Positions 36,596 to 45,299 of a DNA stretch of 64,000 bases are shown piece after piece. This stretch comes from Altererythrobacter lutimaris. GTDB taxonomy: Bacteria > Pseudomonadota > Alphaproteobacteria > Sphingomonadales > Sphingomonadaceae. Where the stretch lies: NCBI RefSeq assembly GCF_013371495.1, contig NZ_JABWTA010000001.1, positions 310,001 to 374,000 of the forward strand. The letters are read 5' to 3'. Position 1 is the stretch's first letter; every line of letters starts with the position of its first letter. Below the pieces are notes generated by a model. It searched no databases and was not told the DNA's origin. It saw only the letters and a list, made by a program, of their open reading frames with translations. A program made the position numbers and the translations under genes.

Positions 36596-38170
36596 TTACT
36601 CCTCAGCTGCTAGCGGCGTCGCAGCTGTAACTTCACGCGGGGCACACGCGTAGACCAATCGTTCGTTCGGGCGGTTCGGCAGCATGGACGTAATGGCCTG
36701 CTGCTGATCGCCAAGCGAGAGCGCGGCATCTGTCACACCACATACCGGAGGCTCGTAGCTCGAGCGCGCCTCGCGCACGCTCTCCATTTCGGCGCGGCCA
36801 AGCAGGTAGCGATCCGTGCGGAAAGTCCGCGTTTCTGGATCGTAGCGATTGATGGCGACGGCGTTCTGATCCTCAGGCACCAGCACGCGGCTCCATTCGC
36901 CATTCAATTGGCCATATTGCGTGCGACCATTGACGCAACCATCCGCCGCCCAGTCGAATTCCACATCATCGGTACGCGCGCCTGTCACGCGGCTGCGTTC
37001 AGGCACGAAAGAACAAAGCAGAGTGCCATCGCTCGCTTGCTGGGGAGGGCTAGCGGGATCATCGGGCGTTGCCTGATTGAGCTTGATCGCGACAAGTTCG
37101 TCGATCCGGTCGATCCCGGGCCGCATCAACCATGCGACAATCGTGCCTCCCAACGCAATCAGCGCAATGCCGAAGGCCACTTGCATGGCCGTGCGCTGAT
37201 CTGGCTTCTCGCGGTAGCGCAAGCCGATGAAGGCCGCGCCGATCCCGGCTAGCAGGCACAACATTGCGAGTGCCATCAGGTTTTCGCGAGCTTCCATAAC
37301 CTCGAGCTGCGCTTCAAGCAGTGCGCGTGCACGAGCTTCGCGCAGCTCCGCTTCGCGTGCGGCCATGCGCTCGCGAGCCTCCGTGCGCTGTTGCTCCAAT
37401 CGATAGCGTTCTGCGAGATCGACTTCAGCAAGGCTGCGACATTCGGTTCCGCTCGGGCTGATTTCGACTTCGTTTTCGCGCAGGAACGGCAGCAATTCGC
37501 CCAAAGATACCGCGAAATAGAATTCCGCATCCGATCCATCGGAGTCTGCTCCGAAAGAATTCACGCCGACGACGCGGCCGCACGGGTCAAGCAGAGGTCC
37601 GCCAGAATTACCGCGCGCAATCGGAGCGGTATGAAGGATCGTATCAAACTGGCGGCTGGGACGCGCGCCGGACAAGAACCCGCGGCTTTTTACTGGTGGC
37701 TGCGAGCGGAAGATGTCACCAATGTCTAGGCCTTGTGCGCGGTCGACATTCATGGGGTAACCGACCGCAGAAACTTCGCCCAAGTCTCCGGTGACGCCTG
37801 CTGCAAGCGTCAGCGGAGGCAAGCGCAGGCTGCCTTCCGTAATCTCGACCAACGCGAGATCATTGCGGGGGCTGACCGCCGCTGGTTTGCCGTAAGCGGC
37901 TTCTGCGCCGTCGGACGGGACAATCCCGATCCGCAGCGTGTCGTCCTGCATAGCCTCGCGAATAACATGCGCGTTCGTGACAATCATTGTCGGCGTGACG
38001 GCGAAGCCGCTACCATGGCTGACGGGAAACACTTCTGTGCCATCTGTGCCGATGATCACAACGCGTACGACTCCACGCGCCGCTGCGTCAATGTCGGCAG
38101 GCTCTGCCTTGGCAGCGAGCGGCATCAGCAACGCAGTCAGCATTGCGAGAACTGTCAGAAATCTTCCCAT
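36596..38170 (-). CDS. Trypsin-like serine protease with coiled coil and two membrane segments
   Basis: About 524 residues. A signal peptide (LTVLAMLTALLMPLAAKA) is followed by an S1C-type protease domain with the full triad: His in VTNAHVI, Asp in RNDLALVEI, Ser in ARGNSGGPLL. Then comes a charged coiled coil (YRLEQQRTEARERMAAREAELREARARALLEAQLEVMEAREN), two membrane helices (LMALAMLCLLAGIGAAFIGL and VAFGIALIALGGTIVAWLM), and a C-terminal domain of about 150 residues that I do not recognise, with cysteines at CSFVPE, GCVNGR, VCGV and YACAP. No PDZ domain is seen, so it is not a classical DegP. Probably a periplasmic, membrane-anchored protease. Divergent from ada. Confidence 0.82.
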   Translation of the reverse strand: MGRFLTVLAMLTALLMPLAAKAEPADIDAAARGVVRVVIIGTDGTEVFPVSHGSGFAVTPTMIVTNAHVIREAMQDDTLRIGIVPSDGAEAAYGKPAAVSPRNDLALVEITEGSLRLPPLTLAAGVTGDLGEVSAVGYPMNVDRAQGLDIGDIFRSQPPVKSRGFLSGARPSRQFDTILHTAPIARGNSGGPLLDPCGRVVGVNSFGADSDGSDAEFYFAVSLGELLPFLRENEVEISPSGTECRSLAEVDLAERYRLEQQRTEARERMAAREAELREARARALLEAQLEVMEARENLMALAMLCLLAGIGAAFIGLRYREKPDQRTAMQVAFGIALIALGGTIVAWLMRPGIDRIDELVAIKLNQATPDDPASPPQQASDGTLLCSFVPERSRVTGARTDDVEFDWAADGCVNGRTQYGQLNGEWSRVLVPEDQNAVAINRYDPETRTFRTDRYLLGRAEMESVREARSSYEPPVCGVTDAALSLGDQQQAITSMLPNRPNERLVYACAPREVTAATPLAAEE

Positions 38171-38253
38171 TGCGTCGGCTTTATACAAAGGCTTGCGCTT
38201 TGGCCGCAAGCTTCGGGATGCAGTCATGCGCAGGCTTCGCTAAAGAAACTTGC

Positions 38254-39300
38254 ATGAACGAAGTTAAACCCTTGGATGAAGCAACCGCATGGCAAGCTGT
38301 CTTACTGCGCGACCGCAGTTTTGACGGGCGCTTCGTGACTGGCGTGCTCACAACCGGAATCTATTGCCGGCCGAGCTGCGCCGCGCGCCATCCTGCGCGA
38401 AAGAACGTGCGTTTCTTCACAACGGGTGCGGAGGCGAGGGCAGCAGGTCTGCGCGCGTGCAAACGATGTCTGCCCGACGACGTCGGACGCGATGAGGCCG
38501 CGGTGCTTGCGGCCATCGCTGAATTGCGCGACGGCAAGGGACGGGCATCGCTCGCGGAATTGGCAGCAATTACAGGCTATTCCCCGACACACTTCCAACG
38601 CGTTTTCAAGCGCGCGACAGGCCTATCACCTGCAGCTTATGGGCGCGCCTTGCGCGAAGAAAGAGCGCGTGCAGCCCTGTCTGGCGGTGAACGGGTGAGC
38701 GATGCGATTTATGATGCGGGGTATGAAGCGCCAAGCCGCTTCTACGCTGATATGGAAGGGAAACTGGGCATGCAGGCGAGCGACTGGAGCAAAGGCGGGG
38801 CAGGGATCACTATCCATTGGACGGTAGTGAAGACTTCGCTGGGCGCAATGCTGGTCGCGGCGACAGACAAAGGCGTGTGCTGCCTCAGCTTCAATGAAGG
38901 CGAAGAACAGCTGCTGGCCCGTTTTCCCAACGCGGAACTGGTGCAAGGCAGCAAAGCTTTCGCTGAATTGCTCTCGCAAGTGATCGCAGCAGTCGAGCAG
39001 CCTCAGCTCGATAATCGGCACATCCCGCTCGATGTGAAAGGGACTGCCTTCCAGCAGCGGTGCTGGGAAGCCTTGCGAAAGATTCCGGCTGGCGAGACGC
39101 GCAGCTATGGCGAGCAGGCCGCGATGCTGGGCAATCCGAAGGCTAGCAGGGCGGTCGGCAGTGCGAATGGCGCGAACAATATCGCGGTGCTCATCCCCTG
39201 CCACCGAGTGGTCCCGGCGAGTGGCGGCGTGGGTGGCTATGCCTACGGACCGGCGATCAAAGCTGAATTGCTCAAACGCGAGGGTGGAGAATACTCATGA
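38254..39300 (+). CDS. ada: Ada: methylphosphotriester / O6-alkylguanine-DNA methyltransferase and transcriptional activator
   Basis: 348 residues. The N-terminal zinc site has Cys38, Cys42, Cys69 and Cys72 (GIYCRPSCAARHPARKNVRF, RACKRC), the same numbering as E. coli Ada; Cys38 accepts methyl groups from phosphotriesters. An AraC-type helix-turn-helix follows (LAELAAITGYSPTHFQRVFKRATGLSPAAYGRALR). The C-terminal alkyltransferase has the acceptor cysteine at about 316 in LIPCHRVV and SRAVGSANGANN. It repairs alkylated DNA and activates the adaptive response. The stop overlaps the following lyase gene (ATGA). Confidence 0.96.
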   Translation: MNEVKPLDEATAWQAVLLRDRSFDGRFVTGVLTTGIYCRPSCAARHPARKNVRFFTTGAEARAAGLRACKRCLPDDVGRDEAAVLAAIAELRDGKGRASLAELAAITGYSPTHFQRVFKRATGLSPAAYGRALREERARAALSGGERVSDAIYDAGYEAPSRFYADMEGKLGMQASDWSKGGAGITIHWTVVKTSLGAMLVAATDKGVCCLSFNEGEEQLLARFPNAELVQGSKAFAELLSQVIAAVEQPQLDNRHIPLDVKGTAFQQRCWEALRKIPAGETRSYGEQAAMLGNPKASRAVGSANGANNIAVLIPCHRVVPASGGVGGYAYGPAIKAELLKREGGEYS

Positions 39301-40043
39301 TCAAAGACGCGTTCGCAGCGCTTCATACAGGCGCTGATCCGCTTGTGCTGTTCAACATTTGGGATGCAGGAAGCGCAAAAATCGTGGCTGAGGCCGGTGC
39401 GACGGCAATTGCAACAGGAAGTCTCTCTTTGGCCGGTGCTCAGGGATTTGAAGATGGAGAGCAAATCCCCTTCGATGTTTTGCTTGCCATTGCCGAACGG
39501 ATCGCGGGAGCAGTCCGATTACCTCTCAGCGTCGATATCGAGAGCGGTTATGCCGATAATCCTGAATCGCTCTCAGCGAATGCACAGGCGCTGCATCAAG
39601 CAGGCGCGGTGGGATGCAATCTGGAAGACCAATTGATCGGTAGCGAGGCTTTGCGAGAGCCGGCTGAACAGGCTGAACGAATTGCGGCGGTCGATGAGGT
39701 CGGCCTCTTCGTCAATGCCCGCACCGATCTGTTCCTCAGACACCTCATGAGGGGTGATGATCCCAATCAGGATGAATTGGTTGAATCGGCGATCGAACGT
39801 GCATCGCTCTATCGTGAAGCTGGGGCTGGCTGCCTGTTTGTACCCGGGCTGAGCGATCCCGACCTTATCGCGCGCTTGTGTCGGGCGGTCGACCTGCCGG
39901 TCAATGTCATGCGATTGCCCGGCATGATCTCAAATGCCGATTTGGGAAACCTAGGCGTTGCCCGGATAAGCTATGGACCAGGTCCGTGGCGTGACGCCAT
40001 GCGCGGACTGGCTGATGCCGCGCATGATGCACTGAGCAGCTAA
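39297..40043 (+). CDS. Isocitrate lyase / PEP mutase family protein
   Basis: 248 residues of the ICL/PEP mutase superfamily (Pfam PEP_mutase type): FNIWDAGSAKIVAEAGATAIATGSLSLAGAQGFEDGEQIPFDVLL, LPLSVDIESGYADNPESLSANAQAL, GCNLEDQ and FVNARTDLFL. The metal-binding Asp/Glu residues are present; the KKCGH catalytic motif of true isocitrate lyase is absent. Related proteins include methylisocitrate lyase, oxaloacetate decarboxylase and phosphonomutase; the actual reaction is unknown. It overlaps ada by four bases, implying co-translation with an alkylation-repair gene. Confidence 0.88.
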   Translation: MIKDAFAALHTGADPLVLFNIWDAGSAKIVAEAGATAIATGSLSLAGAQGFEDGEQIPFDVLLAIAERIAGAVRLPLSVDIESGYADNPESLSANAQALHQAGAVGCNLEDQLIGSEALREPAEQAERIAAVDEVGLFVNARTDLFLRHLMRGDDPNQDELVESAIERASLYREAGAGCLFVPGLSDPDLIARLCRAVDLPVNVMRLPGMISNADLGNLGVARISYGPGPWRDAMRGLADAAHDALSS

Positions 40044-40062
40044 TTGCTCGACGATAAAAAGG

Positions 40063-40094
40063 AGCGCTCGAGACCTAAGCCTCAAGCGCTTTTC
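40063..40094. terminator. Terminator between the lyase and peroxiredoxin genes
   Basis: AGCGCT-C-GAG pairs with CTC-A-AGCGCT around a short loop, followed by TTTT. It lies between two convergent genes. Confidence 0.7.
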
Positions 40095-40116
40095 CCAATT
40101 CTAATATGAGCAGGTC

Positions 40117-40596
40117 TCAGAGCTGGCCCAGCATATGCTCAGCGCTGGAAACCTTGAAGTCGCCTGGCGCTTCAACGTTGAGCTGCTCAACCACGCCGTC
40201 ATTGACGACCATGGAAAAACGCTGGCCGCGCTTGCCCATGCCGAAGCCTGAGCCGTCCATGGTGAGGCCAACCGCCTCTGCAAAATCGGCATTGCCGTCT
40301 GCCAGCATAGTGATGTCGTCAGAACCAGCTGCCTGATTCCATGCGCCCATTACAAAAGCATCGTTGACGGCTGTGCCGACAATTTCGTCCACGCCTTTGG
40401 CTTTCAGCTCTTCAGCTTTTTCGACAAAGCCCGGAAGGTGCTTGGCTGAGCAAGTCGGCGTGAATGCGCCTGGGACAGAAAACAGTGCCACTTTCTTGCC
40501 TGCAAAATATTCCGAAGCCTGAACCTGCTCGGGACCCTCAGCGGTCGCTTTGACCAGTTTTACGTCAGGAAGTTTGTCACCCACAGAAATAGTCAT
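40117..40596 (-). CDS. Peroxiredoxin (Prx5/AhpE-like)
   Basis: 159 residues. The active site VPGAFTPTCSAKHLPGFV (peroxidatic Cys49) and the characteristic EIVGTAVNDAFVMGAWNQ block identify the Prx5 subfamily, which reduces hydrogen peroxide and organic peroxides with thiol donors such as glutaredoxin. No second resolving cysteine is evident. The ATG at 40596 (MTISVGDKLPDVKL) is chosen; an AAGGA site lies upstream. Confidence 0.94.
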   Translation of the reverse strand: MTISVGDKLPDVKLVKATAEGPEQVQASEYFAGKKVALFSVPGAFTPTCSAKHLPGFVEKAEELKAKGVDEIVGTAVNDAFVMGAWNQAAGSDDITMLADGNADFAEAVGLTMDGSGFGMGKRGQRFSMVVNDGVVEQLNVEAPGDFKVSSAEHMLGQL

Positions 40597-40790
40597 AGCG
40601 TCATGGTCCTTCATTAGTTGAGGCGGAAAGCTTGTGTGCATCACTTAATGCGCGGGGCCGCAGCTTCAAGCATGTTCTGTATCCTTAAGACCCCTTTACC
40701 TTGGGTATTGAAGCTTCGGTAAATCCTGTCCCTGAGATTGCCTCGTGCTGGTGGGGCGAAAACAGCACGATAACGATCAACGGGGCAGAC

Positions 40791-41285
40791 ATGGATTTGA
40801 GGACAACATTCACGCGGCGCGCAGTGGCATTGACTTGCAGCGCCGCATTGGCGATTCCGGCAGTCGCACAGGCGAATTCAACGCAATCGGATGAAGAGCA
40901 GCTGCGCGAGCTCAACATCATGCTGATGGTAACCAGCTTGCGATGCCGCAACACTGAGCATGATTTCCGCACGGAATATCAGCAGTTCAACGCCGCGCAT
41001 CATCGCCGCATCAATAGTGCAAGCTTGAATGTGAGGCGGCAGATGGAAGCGCGTTACGGTAAGCGCGGTAGCAAGCGAGCGCTCGACAAAGTCGATGTGC
41101 GGATCGCAAACTCTTACGGTTTGGGTCACCCCTGGCTGAGTTGTGCAGAGCTTAAGCAGCTCGCCGCAGAGCTGAGCGCTGAACGCGACTATGTGCGCCT
41201 CTCAGCGACGGCGCGTGAAATGCTCGGCGAAGAGCCACGGCAAGTGGCGCTGCTTGATACAGCAAGTACATCCGCGCAGGACTGA
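40791..41285 (+). CDS. Secreted protein of unknown function
   Basis: 164 residues from the ATG at 40791. A signal peptide (RRAVALTCSAALAIPAVAQA) is followed by a helical, charged region with a C(RNT)EHDFRTEYQQFNAAHHRRINSASLNVRRQMEARYGKRGSKRALDKVDVRIANSYG pattern and a second cysteine in WLSCAEL; the two cysteines may form a disulfide. No family recognised. The 194-base gap before it shows only its own promoter-like region. Confidence 0.65.
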   Translation: MDLRTTFTRRAVALTCSAALAIPAVAQANSTQSDEEQLRELNIMLMVTSLRCRNTEHDFRTEYQQFNAAHHRRINSASLNVRRQMEARYGKRGSKRALDKVDVRIANSYGLGHPWLSCAELKQLAAELSAERDYVRLSATAREMLGEEPRQVALLDTASTSAQD

Positions 41286-41320
41286 ACGGCAACTGCTCCA
41301 AGGTGAACTTGGAAGGTCAG

Positions 41321-41340
41321 ATATAAAGATAGCTTTATAT
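41321..41340. promoter_or_regulatory. SahR-like palindromic operator upstream of ahcY
   Basis: ATATAAAGATAGCTTTATAT is an 18-of-20 match to its own reverse complement, with perfect 8-base arms. It lies 94 bases before the ahcY start in an otherwise GC-rich region. AT-rich palindromes of this kind are recognised by ArsR-family regulators; SahR, an S-adenosylhomocysteine-responsive ArsR protein, controls ahcY in several proteobacteria. No ArsR gene is in the window, so the assignment is inference. Confidence 0.6.
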
Positions 41341-41433
41341 TTGCAAATGAAGTGATCTCCAGCTAGAGGCGGCAGCCAATGGCCCGTGCCTTCGCGCGCG
41401 GGCTTACACTTATCATCCATCAGGAGAATGTGC

Positions 41434-42846
41434 GTGGCTGAAGCTGCACAAGATTACGTCATTAAAGATATCGCACTGGCACAATACGGCCGTGACGAGA
41501 TCGCGATTGCTGAGACTGAAATGCCAGGCCTGATGGCTCTGCGTGAGGAGTATGGCGCATCGCAGCCATTGAAGGGCGCGCGCATTACCGGCTCGCTCCA
41601 TATGACGATCCAGACCGCAGTTCTGATCGAAACGCTCGTGGCTTTGGGTGCTGAAGTGCGCTGGGCGACTTGCAATATCTTCTCGACACAGGACCACGCG
41701 GCAGCGGCGATTGCGGATCAGGGTATTCCGGTTTTCGCGATCAAAGGCGAAAGCCTTGCCGATTACTGGGACTATGTTGGCCGCATTTTCGACTGGTCAA
41801 CGGACAGCGATCCAGACCTCACTTCCAACATCATCCTCGATGACGGCGGCGATGCGACGATGTTCGCGCTTTGGGGTGCGCGCATCGAAGCAGGCGAAGA
41901 AATGCCTGCTCCAGCCAACGCGGAAGAAATTGAGTTCCAGCGCGCGTTGAAAGCGTTCGTTGCGGCAAGGCCGGGCTACCTCACTAAGAGCGTCCAGAAC
42001 ATTAAGGGCGTGTCCGAGGAGACAACCACAGGCGTAATGCGGCTTTATCAGATCGCCAAGCAAGGCAAACTTCCATTCCCGGCAATCAACGTTAATGACA
42101 GCGTGACCAAGTCGAAGTTCGACAACCTTTATGGTTGTAAGGAATCGCTGGTCGACGCGATCCGTCGCGCGACCGACGTCATGCTCGCCGGCAAGGTCGC
42201 TTGCGTCGCTGGTTACGGCGATGTCGGCAAAGGCTCAGCGGCTTCGCTCCGCGACGGTGGCGCGCGCGTCATGGTCACGGAAATCGACCCGATCTGCGCA
42301 TTGCAGGCGGCGATGGACGGCTATGAAGTTGTGTCCATGGAAGAAGGCGCCAAGCGCGCTGACATCTTTGTGACGGCCACAGGCAATGAAGACGTCATCA
42401 CCGGCGAGCACATGAAAGCCATGAAGAACATGGCAATCGTTTGTAACATCGGTCACTTCGACAGCGAGATCCAGATTTCCGCGCTCGACAATTACGAGTG
42501 GAAGGAAATCAAGGAAGGCACTGACATGGTGACGATGCCTGATGGCAAGTCGCTGCTGATACTTGCCAAGGGCCGCCTGGTGAATCTTGGCTGTGCAACC
42601 GGTCACCCAAGCTTCGTCATGAGCGCAAGCTTCACCAACCAGACGCTTGCTCAGATCGAGCTGTTCACCAAGTCGGACGAGTATGAGAACGACGTTTACG
42701 TTCTTCCGAAGCACTTGGATGAAAAGGTTGCAGCGCTGCATCTTGAAAAGCTCGGCGTTGAACTGTCGAAGCTGAGCCAGAAGCAAGCCGACTATATCGG
42801 TGTGCCGAAAGACGGTCCATTTAAACCGGATCATTATCGCTACTGA
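41434..42846 (+). CDS. ahcY: Adenosylhomocysteinase
   Basis: 470 residues, the usual length. It hydrolyses S-adenosylhomocysteine to adenosine and homocysteine with tightly bound NAD. Motifs: [13 protein letters not shown], the catalytic-site region [34 protein letters not shown], the NAD-binding [17 protein letters not shown], and the C-terminal KPDHYRY with the cofactor-contacting lysine/tyrosine. The GTG at 41434 is preferred because AGGAG lies at the right distance; an ATG two codons upstream is too close. A strong terminator follows. Confidence 0.98.
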   Translation: MAEAAQDYVIKDIALAQYGRDEIAIAETEMPGLMALREEYGASQPLKGARITGSLHMTIQTAVLIETLVALGAEVRWATCNIFSTQDHAAAAIADQGIPVFAIKGESLADYWDYVGRIFDWSTDSDPDLTSNIILDDGGDATMFALWGARIEAGEEMPAPANAEEIEFQRALKAFVAARPGYLTKSVQNIKGVSEETTTGVMRLYQIAKQGKLPFPAINVNDSVTKSKFDNLYGCKESLVDAIRRATDVMLAGKVACVAGYGDVGKGSAASLRDGGARVMVTEIDPICALQAAMDGYEVVSMEEGAKRADIFVTATGNEDVITGEHMKAMKNMAIVCNIGHFDSEIQISALDNYEWKEIKEGTDMVTMPDGKSLLILAKGRLVNLGCATGHPSFVMSASFTNQTLAQIELFTKSDEYENDVYVLPKHLDEKVAALHLEKLGVELSKLSQKQADYIGVPKDGPFKPDHYRY

Positions 42847-42873
42847 TTTGGCGCGATGAATCGCACAATAGAA

Positions 42874-42910
42874 GAAGCCCTCGCAGATCATCGTATTTGC
42901 GGGGGCTTTT
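42874..42910 (+). terminator. Terminator after ahcY
   Basis: AAGCCCTCGCA pairs with TGCGGGGGCTT (11 bp, one G-T) around a 12-base loop, followed by TTTT. Confidence 0.88.
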
Positions 42911-42959
42911 CGTATCCTCGCCAGTTGCATCGCAGCGCCTGCGCGCATAGCTGGAAGAT

Positions 42960-45299
42960 ATGACTGTTTCACCCGACGTCCTGGCGCTTATCGGCCTGCT
43001 GCTTGCTGCCTGGACGATTGGTGCAGCGGTCCTGATGATGCGGGCCTCGCGCACATCGCGAAAAGTAGAGGCGATGCGCGAAAGCCTGAAGCGCAGCCAG
43101 CGCATGATCGACGCAGCACCAGCGGTTCCTGTGCTTGTGCGCAACGATGGCGGGATCGAAGCGGGCGAACGGCTCGCGGCCTGGCTGGGCCTGGACAGTG
43201 TGCCGCATTTCCTAAGCGAGCTGCATGGCGATGAAGAAACTGGGCTAGGGCGCGGGCAAGTCGAACAGATTTCGCAAGCGGTGAAGGCTGCGCAGACCAC
43301 CGCACAGCCCTTCCGGCTTGTCATGACGCCGCCGGGTTCGAAGCGCAGTCTGGCGGTGGCCGGGACGCGGGCGGATCCGTCCGTATGGCCGGGCGGTGCT
43401 GCGCTGCTGTGGATTTTCGACTTCTCGGATAGCGAGCGTGAATTGGCTCAGCTGCGCGAAACAGCACACCGCGCGCAGCACGATTTTGCAGCGCTTGTCG
43501 GTTTGATCGAAGCGGCTCCCATTCCGATGTGGTTCCGCGGGCGCGATACGAAGCTGCGGCTGGTCAACCGCGCTTATGTCGATGCGGTCGGAGCAGAGGA
43601 TGCCGAGCAAGTCATCGACAAGCAGATCGAATTGCTTGAGCCTGCCGACGGAATGGAACCCGGCCAGCTCGCAGCCGAAGCAGCCAAAGCGGGTGGCGCA
43701 GAAGAACGCATTGTTCCCACAACTGTGAGCGGTGAGCGCCGGTCCTTGCGGGTTAGCGATCTCGCAGTGGGGCGCGAGGGCATTGCCGGCTATGCCATCG
43801 ATATCGAAGAGCTCGAGCAGCAAGCACGCGAATTCCGCGCGTTCCGCGATGCGCAGCGGGCGATGCTCGATCAGCTCTCGGTTGGCGTGGCGCAGTTCGA
43901 TGCGCAGCAGCAGCTTGTGTTCGCAAACCTGCCGTTTCAACGTCTGCTTGATCTGAGCGGCAGCGCGCTCACGGAACGACTGCCCTTCGACCGCTTCCTT
44001 GCCGATGCACATGACAAAGGGCGTACCCCCGGAGTGCGCGATTTCCCGGCTTGGCGCGAAGAGCATCTGCAATGGTTCAATGCGCGCGAGAGCCAGGAAG
44101 AATATTGGACGCTCGGCAGCGGTGAGCATTTGCGGATCGTTGCGCAGCCGATGCCTGATGGCGGTCTCGTGCTCATTGCAGAGGATCAGTCTGAACAGCT
44201 CGCGCTGTCTGCCACCCGCGACACTTTGCTGCGTACACGCACAGCAACGCTCGACAGCCTGTTTGAAGCGATTGCTGTGTTTGCGCCTGATGGTTCGCTT
44301 CAGCTGTGGAACCGCAGCTTTGGCGGAATCTGGGGGCTGGAGCCGGAGCTGCTGGACTCGCACCCGTCCGTCGATGATTTGCTAGCGGCCATCGAGCCGA
44401 ACTTGGCGCAGCCGGAGCAAGCGCAGGCAATCGGTGAAATCATCCGCACAGCAACGCTTGACCGCAAGGAGAAAGGCGGACGGATCGATCTCGCGGACGA
44501 CCGCACGCTCGAATTTGCAGGTGTTCCGCTGCCAGACGGCAATGGCCTGCTCACAGTGCTGGACATCACAGACTCGCAAAATGCCGAGCGGGCCTTGCGC
44601 GATCGGGCGCAGGCGCTGGAAGATGCGGACGCGATGAAGTCACGCTTCCTGGCCAATATGTCCTATGAATTCCGTACGCCGCTGACATCAATCGGCGGTT
44701 TTGCCGAGCTGATCCAGTCTGGCGCTGCCGGACCGGTCTCCGATCAAATGGCGGAATATATTGCGGCGATCCTCGATTCTGTCGCGCGGCTGGGCGAGCA
44801 GGTCGAGAACGTGCTGGACCTCTCGCAAAGCGAAGCGGGCTTGCTGCCGCTGAAACGCGAAGAGACCGATCTGCTCGCATTCCTGACCGACGTTGTTCGC
44901 GAGCGCGAGGACGACATTGTCGCGGCCAATCTGCGGCTCGATCTGCGCGGTGATCCGGCCGTCATGGCTGAGATCGATCCGCGCCAGATGGGCCGCGCGA
45001 TCAGCCACTTGCTCGACAATTCGATCAAAAGCACGAAAAGCGGCGGCAAGATCTTGATCGATCTTGCCACGCTCGAAGACGGCAAACGGATCGTGGTGTC
45101 GGACAATGGCTCCGGCATGACGAAGAGTGAACTTCAGCGTGTTCTGGATGGCAGCCGGCGCGATGATGCGGACCGGAAAAACCCCCGCGATGGATTGGGC
45201 ATTCCGTTGGCAACGAGGCTGGTCGAAGCGCATGGTGGAACGCTGACTATCGAAAGCCAGAAGGGCGTGGGAACGGCTGCGGTGATCTTGCTGCAATGA
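42960..45299 (+). CDS. divL: DivL-like cell-cycle pseudo-histidine kinase with tyrosine in the H-box
   Basis: 779 residues, close to Caulobacter DivL (769). One membrane segment at residues 6-26, then several PAS-like domains (visible at about 170-290, 300-420 and 425-540), a dimerisation/H-box helix, and a HATPase_c domain. The H-box reads NMSYEFRTPLTSIGGF: Tyr569 stands where sensor kinases have the phosphoaccepting His, as in DivL Tyr550. The ATPase domain keeps HLLDNSIKST, SDNGSGM and DGLGIPLA. In Caulobacter, DivL tunes the CckA-CtrA phosphorelay through DivK. It heads an overlapping gene chain and overlaps tsaE by four bases. Confidence 0.88.
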   Translation: MTVSPDVLALIGLLLAAWTIGAAVLMMRASRTSRKVEAMRESLKRSQRMIDAAPAVPVLVRNDGGIEAGERLAAWLGLDSVPHFLSELHGDEETGLGRGQVEQISQAVKAAQTTAQPFRLVMTPPGSKRSLAVAGTRADPSVWPGGAALLWIFDFSDSERELAQLRETAHRAQHDFAALVGLIEAAPIPMWFRGRDTKLRLVNRAYVDAVGAEDAEQVIDKQIELLEPADGMEPGQLAAEAAKAGGAEERIVPTTVSGERRSLRVSDLAVGREGIAGYAIDIEELEQQAREFRAFRDAQRAMLDQLSVGVAQFDAQQQLVFANLPFQRLLDLSGSALTERLPFDRFLADAHDKGRTPGVRDFPAWREEHLQWFNARESQEEYWTLGSGEHLRIVAQPMPDGGLVLIAEDQSEQLALSATRDTLLRTRTATLDSLFEAIAVFAPDGSLQLWNRSFGGIWGLEPELLDSHPSVDDLLAAIEPNLAQPEQAQAIGEIIRTATLDRKEKGGRIDLADDRTLEFAGVPLPDGNGLLTVLDITDSQNAERALRDRAQALEDADAMKSRFLANMSYEFRTPLTSIGGFAELIQSGAAGPVSDQMAEYIAAILDSVARLGEQVENVLDLSQSEAGLLPLKREETDLLAFLTDVVREREDDIVAANLRLDLRGDPAVMAEIDPRQMGRAISHLLDNSIKSTKSGGKILIDLATLEDGKRIVVSDNGSGMTKSELQRVLDGSRRDDADRKNPRDGLGIPLATRLVEAHGGTLTIESQKGVGTAAVILLQ

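Noticed and set aside
39297-40043. Considered as isocitrate lyase aceA completing a glyoxylate shunt with glcB
   Set aside because: At 248 residues it is too short and lacks the KKCGH motif; it belongs to the PEP-mutase subfamily.
41286-41433. Considered as an SAH or SAM riboswitch upstream of ahcY
   Set aside because: The conserved loop sequences and pseudoknot of known SAM/SAH riboswitches could not be found; the AT palindrome fits a protein-binding site better.
43245-44363. 372-codon minus-strand frame inside divL
   Set aside because: Antisense shadow with biased composition; divL is clearly the coding strand.
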